From Cordilura impudica (Eukaryota > Arthropoda > Insecta > Diptera > Scathophagidae): a DNA stretch of 64,000 nucleotides. The stretch covers positions 37,904,559 to 37,968,558 of the forward strand of contig OY821518.1 in NCBI GenBank assembly GCA_963682025.1, written 5' to 3'. This document shows, piece by piece, positions 35,301-46,136 of the stretch (the stretch's first letter is position 1; each line of letters starts with the position of its first letter). Position numbers and translations under genes: made by a program. Under the pieces are notes generated by a model. It saw only the letters and a program-made list of their open reading frames with translations. It was not told the origin of the DNA and did not search any database.

Positions 35301-35620
35301 GAATATATTAGTACATACTAAAGAACTATATGTGGAAGAAAATAAATTTTATATTCAGCTATAAAATTTGCAAAAATTTATAAAAATTTCTATATTTTTA
35401 TATTAGTTTATAAAATACTTAAAATTTTCATTATCATTATTATTTATAAAATTTTTAAAATTGAATATATTAGTACATATTAAACAAATATATGCGGAAG
35501 AAAATAAATTTTATATTCAGCTATAAAATTTTCAAAAATTTATAAAAATTTATACATTTTTATATTAGTTTATAAAATTCTTAAAATTTCAATTATCAGT
35601 ATTCATTATTATTAATAAAA
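35301..35620. repeat. Tandem duplication, ~162-bp unit x2
   Basis: GAATATATTAGTACATACTA at 35301 recurs as GAATATATTAGTACATATTA at 35463, and similarity continues through ATTCAGCTATAAAATTT and TTTATAAAATTC. Confidence 0.85.
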
Positions 35621-35875
35621 TTCTTAGAATTTTCATTATCTTAAATGTTCTCCATTTTTGTCTTTTATTTTCTTTAGTCCGATATACAAAACAACATTAC
35701 AGCACAGCTCTCAATTAAATAATAGAGCAAAAACAGTAAACATTGACACAGCCGTGGAACATTCAGGTTGGAAACATAAAATATCAAAATAATTTGATTT
35801 TTGACGAACCAAAATTGAAACATAAATTTGGACATGAAACATTACTACACACGATGGATCATTAAGGGAAACATG

Positions 35876-35945
35876 CCGGTAATTTGTATGGGGACTAGGT
35901 CTGAACATGGACCGATTCTCACCAATTTCAATAGCGTTCAGTACA
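35876..35945 (-). repeat. mini-me fragment
   Basis: TTTGTATGGGGACTAGGTCT and the following GAACATGGACCGATTCTC match the middle of the full copies in - orientation. It is a short relic of about 70 bp. Confidence 0.6.
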
Positions 35946-36165
35946 ACGTTAATAAAAAATGCTTTAATTTTTAGATGTTTACACATCTTCCTTGCGATCG
36001 GACTCACATGATTTTTTTTTTTTTTGTAATTCGGCTTCATGCTGAGTTTAAAAGGATAATTGCATCTTCCAATGATAGTATTTTAGTGGATTCGAAAAAA
36101 TCTATTTTTTGCTGCAAATGATGCCAAGAAACTTTTTCCATAATGCAGCTTAGTAATTTTTAAAA

Positions 36166-36402
36166 CATTTTGATCCATTGAAACATTGTAAAAATAGACC
36201 ATTATGAGATATTATTTTTTTTTTCTGAGGATGGAATTGTATTGGGGCTAAAATTGGCAGCCTCTTTGGAATCATTTTAAAAGCATTTTGATCCATTGAA
36301 ACATTGTAAAAATAGACCATTATGAGATATTATTTTTTTTTTCCTGAGGATGGGAATTGTATTGGGGCTTAAATTGGCAGCCTCTTTGGAATCATGAAAT
36401 CA
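36166..36402. repeat. Recent tandem duplication, 118-bp unit x2
   Basis: CATTTTGATCCATTGAAACA starts at 36166 and at 36284. The two copies differ at only a few positions across AAAATAGACCATTATGAGAT and GGCAGCCTCTTTGGAATCAT. Confidence 0.9.
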
Positions 36403-36554
36403 ATATCTTAAACCGAACCAAAATAAAACATTACCTTAGAAATATTTCATTCATATAAAAGATTTACTTAGCTCTTGCACAAATGAACGATGAAACCGAT
36501 CATTTTTCTAATTAACGGAGCATACAAAATTGTTGCACAAAACTCTTAGAATCT

Positions 36555-36960
36555 AGAGCAGTTTCCAATTATGATATAAAAGTTTTTTCCGGTGATTGTT
36601 TCGAATACAAACCGTATTCAGCAATGTTGTCTAGCTTATCGTCGCAAAAGTTCAGTTCTTCCATTTTAACTTTACTTTTAACGGGTCTTCTAACTCGGGC
36701 TGGTCAGAAAGCTTGTTTCCGGAAATTCTAAGATGTCGAATGCCATATCTCTGCTTAAAATATTGAAGCCATCGCGTGGATTAAAACCATGGCCGTTTTC
36801 ATTAATTTTTTCGTGAATTTCTTTAGTTTTTGCAGTCCACTTCCTGGCATTTTTAGGTTTCGCATGCTAAGAAACCATTTATAAAGTGCATTTTTCATTT
36901 TAGGAAACTCAGATTTGCGTAATGTACGAGTATTGTTAACACATTTTACGATGTCTCACT
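36555..36960 (-). pseudogene. Tigger/jerky-type (pogo) transposase N-terminal remnant
   Basis: In shifting minus-strand frames I read KNALYKWFLSMRNLKMPGSG, then KEIHEKINENGHGFNPRDG, NKLSDQPELEDPLKVKLK and NIAEYGLYSKQSPEKTF. These follow the CENP-B/Tigger order: helix-turn-helix, linker, and a degenerate ADETGL motif. Several frame changes are present and the catalytic domain beyond is not visible. Confidence 0.6.
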
Positions 36961-37203
36961 TCGTCATTTTAATTAAGCAAATTGTTAACCCTGCAATTTA
37001 ATATTTTTTGGCTGAACCTGTAACACTACAACCATTTAGTAAAAATACCATAATATCGACTCTGTCTTTCAGACTCAAAAAGCGTGGCTTTTTTGGAGAC
37101 TTTTTTAAGAGTTAGCACTCTCACAATAAATTTTAATTTTCGCTCATAAGTTGAGTGTTTTAAGTGTCAATGTCATAGAACAACTAAAAGGTCAGGGTAT
37201 CTA

Positions 37204-37588
37204 TCTATAATATTAATAGGCTAGGCGATTTCTTGTGACCGATGTTTTGTTCTACCGTTTTATCCCGATTTTGACCAAACGTATATTATTTGAAAGGTAT
37301 TTCTGTTTAGCCGTTTTGCAGATTTACAGATTTTAAAATTTTTTTTCTTTATTTTGAGTCCATTGCATTTAAAGTTGCTACTAACACATACATAAAATTA
37401 TACAATGCTATGTGTGTGTTTATTAAATTTGTTAATGTGTTTGGTGTTTGTAATAACAATGAGTTTGTTTTTTGTGTTGATTTGTGAATTGGCTATAATT
37501 GATTAGCATAACTTTAGGGTCTTTATTTAGTAAAAAAATAAAATTTCTTAGAATTTGTACTCGAGTTTCGAGGGCAGGAATCTGCTAG
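37204..37588 (+). mobile_element. Non-autonomous Helitron, full length
   Basis: It starts TCTATAATATTAATAGGC after an A and ends with hairpin CTCGAGTTTCGAG and CTGCTAG before a T. The 385-bp copy has no ORF. This is the cleanest copy and defines both ends of the family. Confidence 0.85.
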
Positions 37589-37656
37589 TTTACATAAATA
37601 AGGTATCTCACGTTTTAGAGCTTTCATCCTTTGTTCCCATTTTAGAGAACTCTGTA

Positions 37657-38454
37657 TAAAACAAGTAAGAAAATTATAGTCGGTCTGGACCGACTATACG
37701 ATATCCTATACCATGCGTTTAGATAGAGTTTCATCTCTTAGGCCCAACTAACTGGATATAGAAAATAAACATAAACCAAATTTGAGTGGGATTTTTATTA
37801 ATTTTTTGGATGCAGATATGAAAAAATTCATATCGGATGCTATATCTATATGGGGAATAGGCCCAAAAATGGACTGATACTGACCACGTTTAGTAAAGTC
37901 TCTTGCATTTTGCAAAAATATATACAAACAAAATTTGAGAAGAATCAGTGCAATATTTTTGTTTTTTGATAGATTTAAGTGAAGATCGGGAAGCAGCTCT
38001 ATATGGGGTCAAAGGGTCATTTTTGGACTACTCATTAAATATGTAATGAACGCATATAAACCCAATTTCAGTAAGATCTATATGACAATTTGAATCTTAT
38101 GGCAATTTATGTCGATTTCATAGGGGTCATTTGTATGGGGGTAGGTCTGAACATGGACCGATTCTCACCAATTTCAATAGCACTCATCCTATGGGCGATT
38201 TAAGCTTATACGCCAAATTTCATCAAAATATATTCATACTTGCGACCTGCAGTTTGATTACAAAATTTACATGGACACACAGACGGACAGACGGACGGAC
38301 GGACGGACGGACGGACATCGTTAAATCGGATCAGATAGTGATTCTGATTCAATCGGTATAATAAAAGATGGGTCTAGGTCAAATATTTTTGGTAGTTACA
38401 AACAGCAGCACAAAGTCATTATACCCAAACCACATAGTGGTATAGGGTATAAAT
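37657..38454 (-). repeat. mini-me repeat, full length
   Basis: It runs in - orientation from ACAAGTAAGAAAATTATAGT and the AGTCGGTCTGGACCGACT palindrome to CACATAGTGGTATAGGGTAT. The (GGAC)n core is at 38283-38315. Confidence 0.9.
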
Positions 38455-39127
38455 AAAATGTTCACAATTTCGAGTAGTTCACACTGTATACTATTTTCTA
38501 TTTTTTTTCTCATCTTTTTTGTTTTATGGAGTTAGTCGATTTGACAAGTGAAGCATTCATATGTACCTACATCTTCGTTCTTGTATATGAAACTATTATA
38601 AAAATCTGTTTATTATTTGGAATTCCTCTTCTCTGAAATTTTCATGTTACCCAATGGAAGCAAAAATGTGCAAATTTCAATAATAATTCTCATTTGTATC
38701 CAAAGTTATTATATTGTATATATTGGTAAAGCATTTTTGTATGTGCTTGCTTGCGTATTTGTAGTATAAATTAAAATTTAAAAAATATTTAATAACAATT
38801 CTTAAGGTTCAAGTTTTGAACAGTACTATTTTTAGTAATTTACATACTGTTGTTTATTTTCAATTATATTTTATTTAACAAAATAAACAAAACGTTCGAT
38901 TTTGTAAGTATTAAATACCTTGTTAAGAGTGTAACCTGATAATGTATGATCATATTTAAATATAATAAGAATTTCCGATTTCTTCCCACTCAGCAATAAG
39001 ATGAGCACGTACATAGATTAATTATGGAAAAACATGCAAAGCCAAGGAATGTCCTAATGGTCTTATTAGCAACTGGGGAGATCTGTGGACGAAACGTTGT
39101 ATATTCTAAAAATAAAAGGAAAAAAAA
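38455..39127. other. AT-rich DNA, no gene recognised
   Basis: No ORF or repeat family is apparent, apart from GGAGTTAGTCGATTTGACAA near 38529, an inverted partial match to the motif at 30189 and 32399. Confidence 0.45.
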
Positions 39128-39431
39128 AACAAGTAAGACACAAGTAAAAGACACCCTATACTATGCGTCTAGAGACCCAATCGCTTAGCTTCAACTAATT
39201 AGACATAGAAAATAAGCATGAATTAAATTTGAATGGCATCTTTAATATTAATAGGCTAGGCGATTTCTTGTGACCGATGTTTTGTTCTACCATTTTATCC
39301 TGATTTTGACCAAACGTATATTATTTGAAAGGTATTTCTTTTTAGCCGATTTGAAGATTTACACATTTTAAAACTTTTCCTTTATTTTGAGTAAATTGCA
39401 TTTAAAGTTGCTACTAACACGTACATTAAAT

Positions 39432-42228
39432 CAGTGCTTCTCAAGCTTTTTCATATTGCGGCTCCCTAAATTCCGAAACAAAAGTTTCATTCCCCCCCCC
39501 CCCTCCCCCCCACCCAAAAAATAATACTATTAAAACACTACTTATCATTAATTTTGTTTAAGTAATATTTTTATTAGAAATAATAAATACATTTAAATCA
39601 ATTTTTTTAAACAAAAACTTTTTAAAATAAACTCAAAAATAATATTATATAAAAATAACTTTTACAAAAAGAATATCTAATTTTTACGATATAATAATTT
39701 AATGAGAAGGATGTGATTGCATAGTTTTACACATATAATCAATATCGGGTGAAATTTCAGAAATACTAATTCGAAGGTTATGTTCCAAAGAGCTCGTTGA
39801 AATGCACGATCTATGTTTATTTTTAAGTACTAGTAATGAAGAAAAAGCTGTTTCACAAAGATACGTTGTCGCAAAAGATATTAATTTTAGCAATGCCACT
39901 TTTGCGATAGTCGGATATTCTTGCTGTCGCCTTATCCAAAATTCTGTACAACTTTTTTCGTTAAACTCTAATTCAAAAGAATTATCTGATCTAATTTCAA
40001 TCAATTCATCTTGAGCTACCCAAGAAATATGATCATATTTCAATGTTTTAGCAAATGGCATCCTTATCCAGTCGTATTTTCGTTCCTCGTTCATGTTTGG
40101 GAAATATTTAGCAAAAAATCTTTTAGATTCAGTATTGTTTTTTAATTGAATTTGATATTGATATTTCATTGGTGCAAACAAACTCATTCAGACATGGGAA
40201 CATTTCCCTATTTCCTTCGTTTTTGTTAAAAAGAAATAAGTTTTGTATTCAAAACTAAAATATTGGTTTCTTTTCCCTGCAGAGAAAGATTTAATTCATT
40301 TATTTTAGCAAAAAAAATCTGCTAAATATGATGCTAAGCACATCCAACTTTCATCACTAAAGTGCGTAGCAAGATCTGGTTTGTTATCTAAAAGAAATAA
40401 TCGTAACTCATCTTTAAGTTCTAAAATTCTATTTAAAACTTTTCCACGTGAAAGCCATCTTACTTCAGTATGATATAACAAAACCTCATGCACTAATCCG
40501 ATCTCCTTACATAAAATATTAAACAATCTCGAGTTTACAGCACGATTTTTTACAAAATTAACAATAGTTGTAATGTCACTTAAAATTTCACTGAGTTCGG
40601 AACACATTCGTCAAAAAACTAAATATTCTCTGTGTATTACGCAGTGAATATGTTGCGCATCTGGTGATACTTTTTGTACTTCTGCTTTGAATCCGGAAAT
40701 TCTCCCAGTCATCGCTGCTGCACCATCTGTACACACTCCTACACATTTTGACCATTCGAGTTTATTCTCTGAATAGAACTCATCTACTTTTACAAAAATA
40801 TCAATACCTCTTGTTGAAGTTAATACCTCCCGGCAAAAAAGTAAGTCGTCATGAATTTGGAAGTTATACTGATATCTTACAAAAACCATTAACTGCGCGT
40901 AATTTGTTATATCAGTAGATTCATCAATTTGTATCACGAAGAAGTTGCTCTGTGTAATACGAGATATTAATTGGGTTTTAATATTATATCCCATGCTATC
41001 AATCCTTCTTTTCATAATATCGTTTGAGATAGGAATAGACCTCAAAGGATTAGCAATTTTTTCACTGTATATAGTTTCACAAATTTTAATTGCTGCTGGT
41101 AATATAAGATCTTCTCCTATCGTATAAGGTTTTTTGTTTTTTGCAATTAATAGGGCAACTTCGAAAGATGCTTTTAGCAGGTCATCATTAAGTTTTGTAT
41201 ATTTTGTAAGAGAACCAGTTTGTTCCTTTTTATCTGCTGCATTTCTTTGAAAAAATTCCAGTGGCTTACTTTGATATTCTGGTGCAAAGTAGTAAAATGA
41301 CGCAGTAGTTTTCCTGGCCTCATACTATCGTTTGATAGTTGGGTGAAACAAATTACACACATAGGTCTTTCTTGATTATTAAATGTTGACGAAATAAATC
41401 CATATTTCAAATAATCAGTATTATATTTACGATTTTTCAATTGAGGTGTATTATCTGCGGCGACTTTTCTCTTATTAACAGTTGTTAATCTCGATGTTGA
41501 AGTAAAAGTTCCTGTAAAGATGATAATTTTACTGGTTCTTGTAAATGTTCAGATGTAAGTTCTATTAATTCATGTACACTTTCATAATGTTCTCGCTCTT
41601 TAGGTATTTTTATTAGCCACTTATCCATTTTTAAACCCGTACTAAAATCGTTAAAATTTTAAGAAAATAATAGTTAAATTTATCACCTAATTAAAAGAAA
41701 TAGTAATAATTACATTGAATATAGAAAGAAATATAATTATTTTATAATATTTAATCATACTTTTTTTTTGCTTTAATATATTCACTTTTTTAACTTTTTT
41801 AATATTACATAAAATAAAAACTACAAAAATCGTCAATGTTGAAAGCACATCACTAAATGAAGATAAGATTTAAAAATGTGCTTCTTTTTGCAAACTAACT
41901 AAGCCTACTGCGGAAATAAATTTTTCAATTTTATAAAATTCTAGGAAGTTAAAAAATATGCTTCTGTGTAGCTAAGCCTACTACGAAATCTAATTTTATA
42001 AAATTTAACAAAGTTTAAAAATATGCTTCTGTGTAACTAAGCCTACTGTGAAATTTAATTTGAACAAATTTTACGATTTCAAATTTAGGAATACACCATT
42101 TTCAAAGAAATTTATGAAAAAAAAAAAAATATTATTATAATAGACTAAATACATAAATGTTTTGCGGCTCCTTTAAAAAAGTTCTGCGGCCCCCTAGTGG
42201 GCCGCGGCTCACAGTTTGAGAAGCACTG
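39432..42228 (-). mobile_element. hAT transposon, complete length with 8-bp target duplication
   Basis: Terminal repeats CAGTGCTTCTCAA(G/A)C occur at both ends (39432 and, inverted, to 42228). They are flanked by a perfect 8-bp duplication CATTAAAT (39424-39431 and 42229-42236). The length is 2797 bp. The subterminal regions carry GCGGCTCC and GGGCCGCGGCTC blocks. Confidence 0.92.
39699..41628 (-). pseudogene. hAT transposase (ZBED5/SCAND3-like), disrupted
   Basis: It starts at the ATG at 41628 (MDKWLIKI). A BED zinc finger has CVIC then HFTTLH (41360-41290). The RNase H fold holds VIQIDESTD (first Asp, ~40920) and CTDGAAAMTG (second Asp, ~40725). The C-terminal dimerisation region includes YLCETAFSSLLVLKNKHR, with the Glu expected of the third catalytic position (~39830). 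Stops or frame changes occur near 41440-41530, 40610, 40300 and 40200. The order and spacing are otherwise complete for a protein of about 620 residues. Confidence 0.85.
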
Positions 42229-43744
42229 CATTAAATTATACAATGCTATGTGTGTTTTTATTAAATTTGTTAAAAATGAGTTTGTTTTTTGTGTTGATGT
42301 CTGAATTGGCTATTATTGATTAGCATACTTTTAGGGTCTTTATTTAATGAAAAAATAAAGTTTCCTAGAATTTGCGCTCGAATTTCGGGGGCTGGAATCT
42401 GCTAGTTATTATTAATCTTGTTGCCTTGGGATATGAAAAAAAAACCAAATTTAAGAAAAATCTGTAAATATTTTTGTTTTTTGATAGATTCAAGTGAAGG
42501 TCGGGAATCAGCTTCATATGGGGGTTCTCACTAAGACTTGTCCAACAGGTTTTATTTTTGAACTACTGATAAATGGATGCCAAAAAGATACACAAAGCCA
42601 ATTTGACCGAGATCTGCATGATAATTTGGATATTATTGCTAATTTAAATCGATCTGTGGTTTGATTACAAGGTTTACATAGTCACACAGACAGACGGATG
42701 GATGGACAGACGCTAAATCGACTCGCAAACTGATTCCGAGTCGATCGGTATAACAAAAGATGGGTCGAAGTTAAATATTTTTGGTAGTTGCAAACATCAG
42801 CACAAAGTCCTTATACCCTATAGTAGGCCGAAACTGGCATAAACCAAATTTGGGTGGCATTGTTATAAAATTTTTGTCTGGCGATATGAAAAGGGTCATA
42901 TGGGGTACCATTTTTATATGCAGATAATGTCGAATATTGGGGCGATCAGGGCCATGTTTGGTAAAGTCGCTTACTTTATGCCAGATTTAAGTGATAGATT
43001 TAAGTGAAGATCAGGAAATAGCTTTAAATGGGAGCTATGACTAAGAAATCTTTTACACGGTGAATTTTTTGAGTAATGACTAGTGGGTCTAACAAACACA
43101 AACAAACCAAATTTTACCGAAATCTACATGATAATTTCGATCTTATGGCAATTTAAGGGATCATTTGTATTGGGGCTAGGTCTGAACATGCACTTATTTC
43201 CATTAATTTCAATACCGATCATATTATGGTCATCAGAAATTTCATTGAAATGCATACATATTTGCGACCTTTAAAATGGTGACCAGTTTTACATGGATAC
43301 GCAGACAGACAGACGGACGCACAGTGGGATCGCTTCATTTATTTCTTGGCAAAAAGTATAAGGAGAGCTCATAGAACATTGAAATTTGGCCCAGGGCTTT
43401 TTATCAACTCAGTTAAAAAAAATTTAAGGTTTCTTCAAAATTGACCACGCCAATCGCCGCCCGTCCATACAACCCGAAAAAATTTTTCGCCCAAAATTTT
43501 TATTTCTTTACCAAAAGTCATGAAATTTGGCAAAAGTCGTCAGTTTTATATAGTTGAGGTCTCTAGGGAGTTTCATGGAAATCGGCCATTCGCGTCGCCT
43601 ACAGTCCATATACCTGAAATATAAGTAGTAATATTGTTCCAAAAAAACTATCTGAAACAGGATATACGATACAGGTACTGATTAATATTTGTAAACTCTT
43701 TATTTTAACTCATACTCTCTGTCTCTCTGTCGGTCTGTCTGTCT

Positions 43745-44090
43745 GCCATGGGGCAACCCTCAACCCCTCATCAAATTGATCTGAAACTAGGTCTTGTTGT
43801 GACTATAGATTAATTTTGGGGTAGACACGCATGGTCACGGACAGTCACAGAGTGCTTTTAAACACATTTCCCCTTATCCGATGGATCTGAAACTTGGTCC
43901 ATAGACTTGTTGTCACCAAATATTAACTAAAAGATAGCCAAGTATTGTCACGCATAGTCACAGGGTGATTTAAAACACATTTGCCCGCATCCAATCAATC
44001 TGAAACTTGGTCCATAGACTTGTTGTGAATAAAGATTAATTTTAAATTAGTCACGCAAAGTCACGCACAGTCACGGAGAGGTTCAAAATT
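43745..44090. repeat. Imperfect tandem repeat, ~105-114-bp unit x3
   Basis: ATCTGAAACTTGGTCCATAG and variants start near 43779, 43884 and 43998, each followed by GACTTGTTGTGA and later a GTCACGCA...GTCACGG block. Confidence 0.75.
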
Positions 44091-44209
44091 CATATGCATA
44101 AGAAAAGAAAGGGTTTTAATAAAAACTTTTTTTTATGGATTAGATTACACAGTGCAACACGAAAAAATATTATTATATACGGACACCACTACGTGATAAG
44201 GAATAAAAA

Positions 44210-44632
44210 AAAAAAGACCCGTGTCTCCCAGATATAATGGAAAAAATCAAATACTACGTAAATAAATGGAAGATTTGCTGTGATTTGAAGGTCATCAACA
44301 TTTTGCAAGGGATCATCGATAAGGGCGGCTTCCCAAAATTCTTTTGTTTTCTTTGTAATTGGAATTCGCGCTCACCTCTGAATCAATTCCAATGTAATTC
44401 GTGGAGATCAAGAGGAAGTGTGGAGGAACCAATGAAACAACTTATACTGAAAAATGCGCCTTTAATTGACAATACTCAAGACATTTTGCTGCCACCGCTC
44501 CACATAAAATTGGGAATTGTTAAAAAATTCATCGAAGTGGCCGTTGTAAATTATCCAAACGCATTCGACTATTTGAAAAGCATTTTCCCAAAGCGTAGCG
44601 ATGACAAAATTAAACAAGCAAGAAAATTGTAG
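44210..44632 (+). pseudogene. Fragment of the element 3 protein family
   Basis: An open frame from ATG 44237 shows NKWKICCDLKVINIL, FFCFLCNWNSR with a C-x2-C pair, and ILLPPLHIKLGIVKKF. These align with the element 3 segments at about 25640-25440. It is more intact than the element 3 version and runs 120 codons before a mini-me repeat cuts it, but both ends of the gene are missing. Confidence 0.7.
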
Positions 44633-45404
44633 TCGGTCTAGACCGTCCATACGATACCCTATACCATGGTTTAGAAACCCTATCTCTTCGGTCCAACTAA
44701 CTGGATATAGAAAATAAGCAAAAATTAAATTCGTGTGGCATTGTTATTAATTTTTTGGCTGCAGATATGAAAAACTTCATATCGGGTGCTATATTTATAT
44801 ATGGACTAGGTAAAAAAATGGACCGATCCTGACTATATTTGGTTATGTCACTTAAATTTTGAAAAAATGTACACAAACCAAATTTGAGAAAAATCTGTGC
44901 AATATTTTTGTTATTTTGATAGATTTAAGTGAAGTTCAGAAAGCAGCTCTATATGGGCCTATGACTTAGAATTGCCCAAAAGGGATTATTTTTGTACTAC
45001 TGATTAATGAGTGCAATAAACAGATACAAACCCAATTTTACTAAGATCTATATGATAATTTGGATCTTATGTCAATTTTTGTCGATTTCATAGGGGTCAT
45101 TTGTATGGGGACTAGGTCTGAATCTAGACCGATTTTCACCAATTTCAATAGTGTTCTTCCTATGGCCGGCAAAAGCTTATACGCCAGATTTCATCAAAAT
45201 ATATTCATATTTGCGACCTGTACTTTGATTACAAATTTACATGGACACACACGGACGGACGGACGGACATCGCTAAAACAACTCAGAAGGTGATTCTGAG
45301 TCAATCGGTATAATAAAAGAAGGGCCTAGGGTAAATATTTTTGGTAGTTACAAACAGCAGCACAAAGTCAATATACCCAACCCACGTAGTGGTATAGGGT
45401 ATAA
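44613..45404 (-). repeat. mini-me repeat, full length
   Basis: It runs in - orientation from AACAAGCAAGAAAATTGTAG to CCCACGTAGTGGTATAGGG. The core (GGAC)n is at 45252-45268. It lies inside the Transib-like element. Confidence 0.9.
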
Positions 45405-45740
45405 TTATCTATCCGGACCATTGGAATGCATGAAAATGTGAGGCAGTTACTGCGGAGTTTCGTTTAAAGAAAGAAAGAATTTCTAAAAAAAATATTATGT
45501 TGCATTTCTCTTAACTAAACAATTCTCTACAAAACTGCATTATTACATTTTTGATGTTTTACATCCGAAAAACGGACTTCTTGGTCAGCAAAATCCCACA
45601 GTGGGACGGACGGACGAACGGACGAACGGACAGACGGACGGACGGATGAACAAAGCTAAATCGATTCAGAAAATGATTCCGAGTTGATTGGTATAATAAA
45701 AGATGAATCTTTGATCACATTTTTTTGGTAGTTACAAATT

Positions 45741-46136
45741 CATTTGATTATTTGGATTACGAGTGGTATTTCAAATTAAAGTCAAAAGAATAGAGAAGAA
45801 TTTGATTTTGTAAATAGCAGTATTGAAATAAAAACCCTGGATATGTGTTTTCCATATGTGCCACAGTCAATGCACTATGAAAATTTATTGCGTTGCTTAA
45901 TATTAACTTTATATTTTGAAATTATACTTAAAATTCAACCCCAATTTAAGTAAATTTTTTTTAGCCCCTTTAAACACAACCCTTCATTACTGTTTCGGGC
46001 CAAAACACAAACTTATGTTGCCATGGCAGCCATATAAAAATTATAAAATAAAAATAATACAACTGAAATATAAACACATCGATATAAAAAATGTTTTAGC
46101 CAGAACATACAATTTTTTACCGCAATAAAAAAAAAA
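45741..46136 (+). promoter_or_regulatory. Cc2d2a: Cc2d2a upstream region
   Basis: This is the repeat-free stretch between the last mini-me copy and the Cc2d2a ATG, so promoter and 5' UTR must lie here or upstream. It contains the X-box at 46017-46030 and CATATAAAAAT at 46032. No clear initiator was identified. Three short upstream ATGs are at 46015, 46023 and 46091. Confidence 0.6.
46017..46030. promoter_or_regulatory. X-box (RFX binding site)
   Basis: GTTGCCATGGCAGC matches the RFX consensus GTTGCCATGGNAAC at all but one constrained position and is a near-perfect inverted repeat with a 2-bp centre. RFX factors activate ciliary genes through X-boxes, usually within a few hundred bp upstream of the start codon; this one is 107 bp upstream. 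The gene downstream encodes a ciliary transition-zone protein. Confidence 0.85.

Larger units (their letters stand above)
39239..42405 (+). mobile_element. Non-autonomous Helitron split by a hAT transposon
   Basis: It starts TCTTTAATATTAATAGGCTA after an A (39238) and ends GGAATCTGCTAG before a T (42406). Its own sequence is 39239-39431 plus 42229-42405, similar to 37204-37588. The inserted hAT duplicated 8 bp of it. Confidence 0.85.
39128..42821 (-). repeat. mini-me repeat split by a Helitron
   Basis: The element's end lies at 39128-39238 and the remainder at 42406-42821, including TTTTTGGTAGTTGCAAACAT near 42778. The intervening 3.17 kb is a Helitron that itself contains a hAT transposon. 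Confidence 0.8.
43320..45603. mobile_element. Candidate Transib-type non-autonomous element
   Basis: The left end is CACAGTGGGAT and the right end ATCCCACAGTG, which differs at one position from the exact inverse of the left end. Both sides are flanked by GGACG (43315-43319, 45604-45608). Transib elements have CACWRTG-like ends and GC-rich 5-bp duplications. However, the flank is a GGAC microsatellite, so the duplication could be chance. There is no Transib coding sequence inside; it carries tandem repeats, a foreign gene fragment and a mini-me copy. Confidence 0.45.
42822..45740 (-). repeat. mini-me repeat split by a Transib-like element
   Basis: The parts are 42822-43319 and 45604-45740. 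The break falls inside the (GGAC)n core, with CAGACAGACAGACGGACG on one side and GGACGGACGGACGAACGG on the other. Confidence 0.7.

Noticed and set aside
38131..38361. Recurring ORF with RTDGRTDGRT-type ending, also at 11545, 19195, 45060 and elsewhere
   Set aside because: It recurs only because the mini-me repeat recurs; the Arg-Thr-Asp-Gly run is the translated GGAC microsatellite.
45916..46128. 70-codon ORF just upstream of Cc2d2a
   Set aside because: It lies in the promoter/5' UTR, has low-complexity AT-driven composition and spans the X-box; at most it includes a short upstream ORF.
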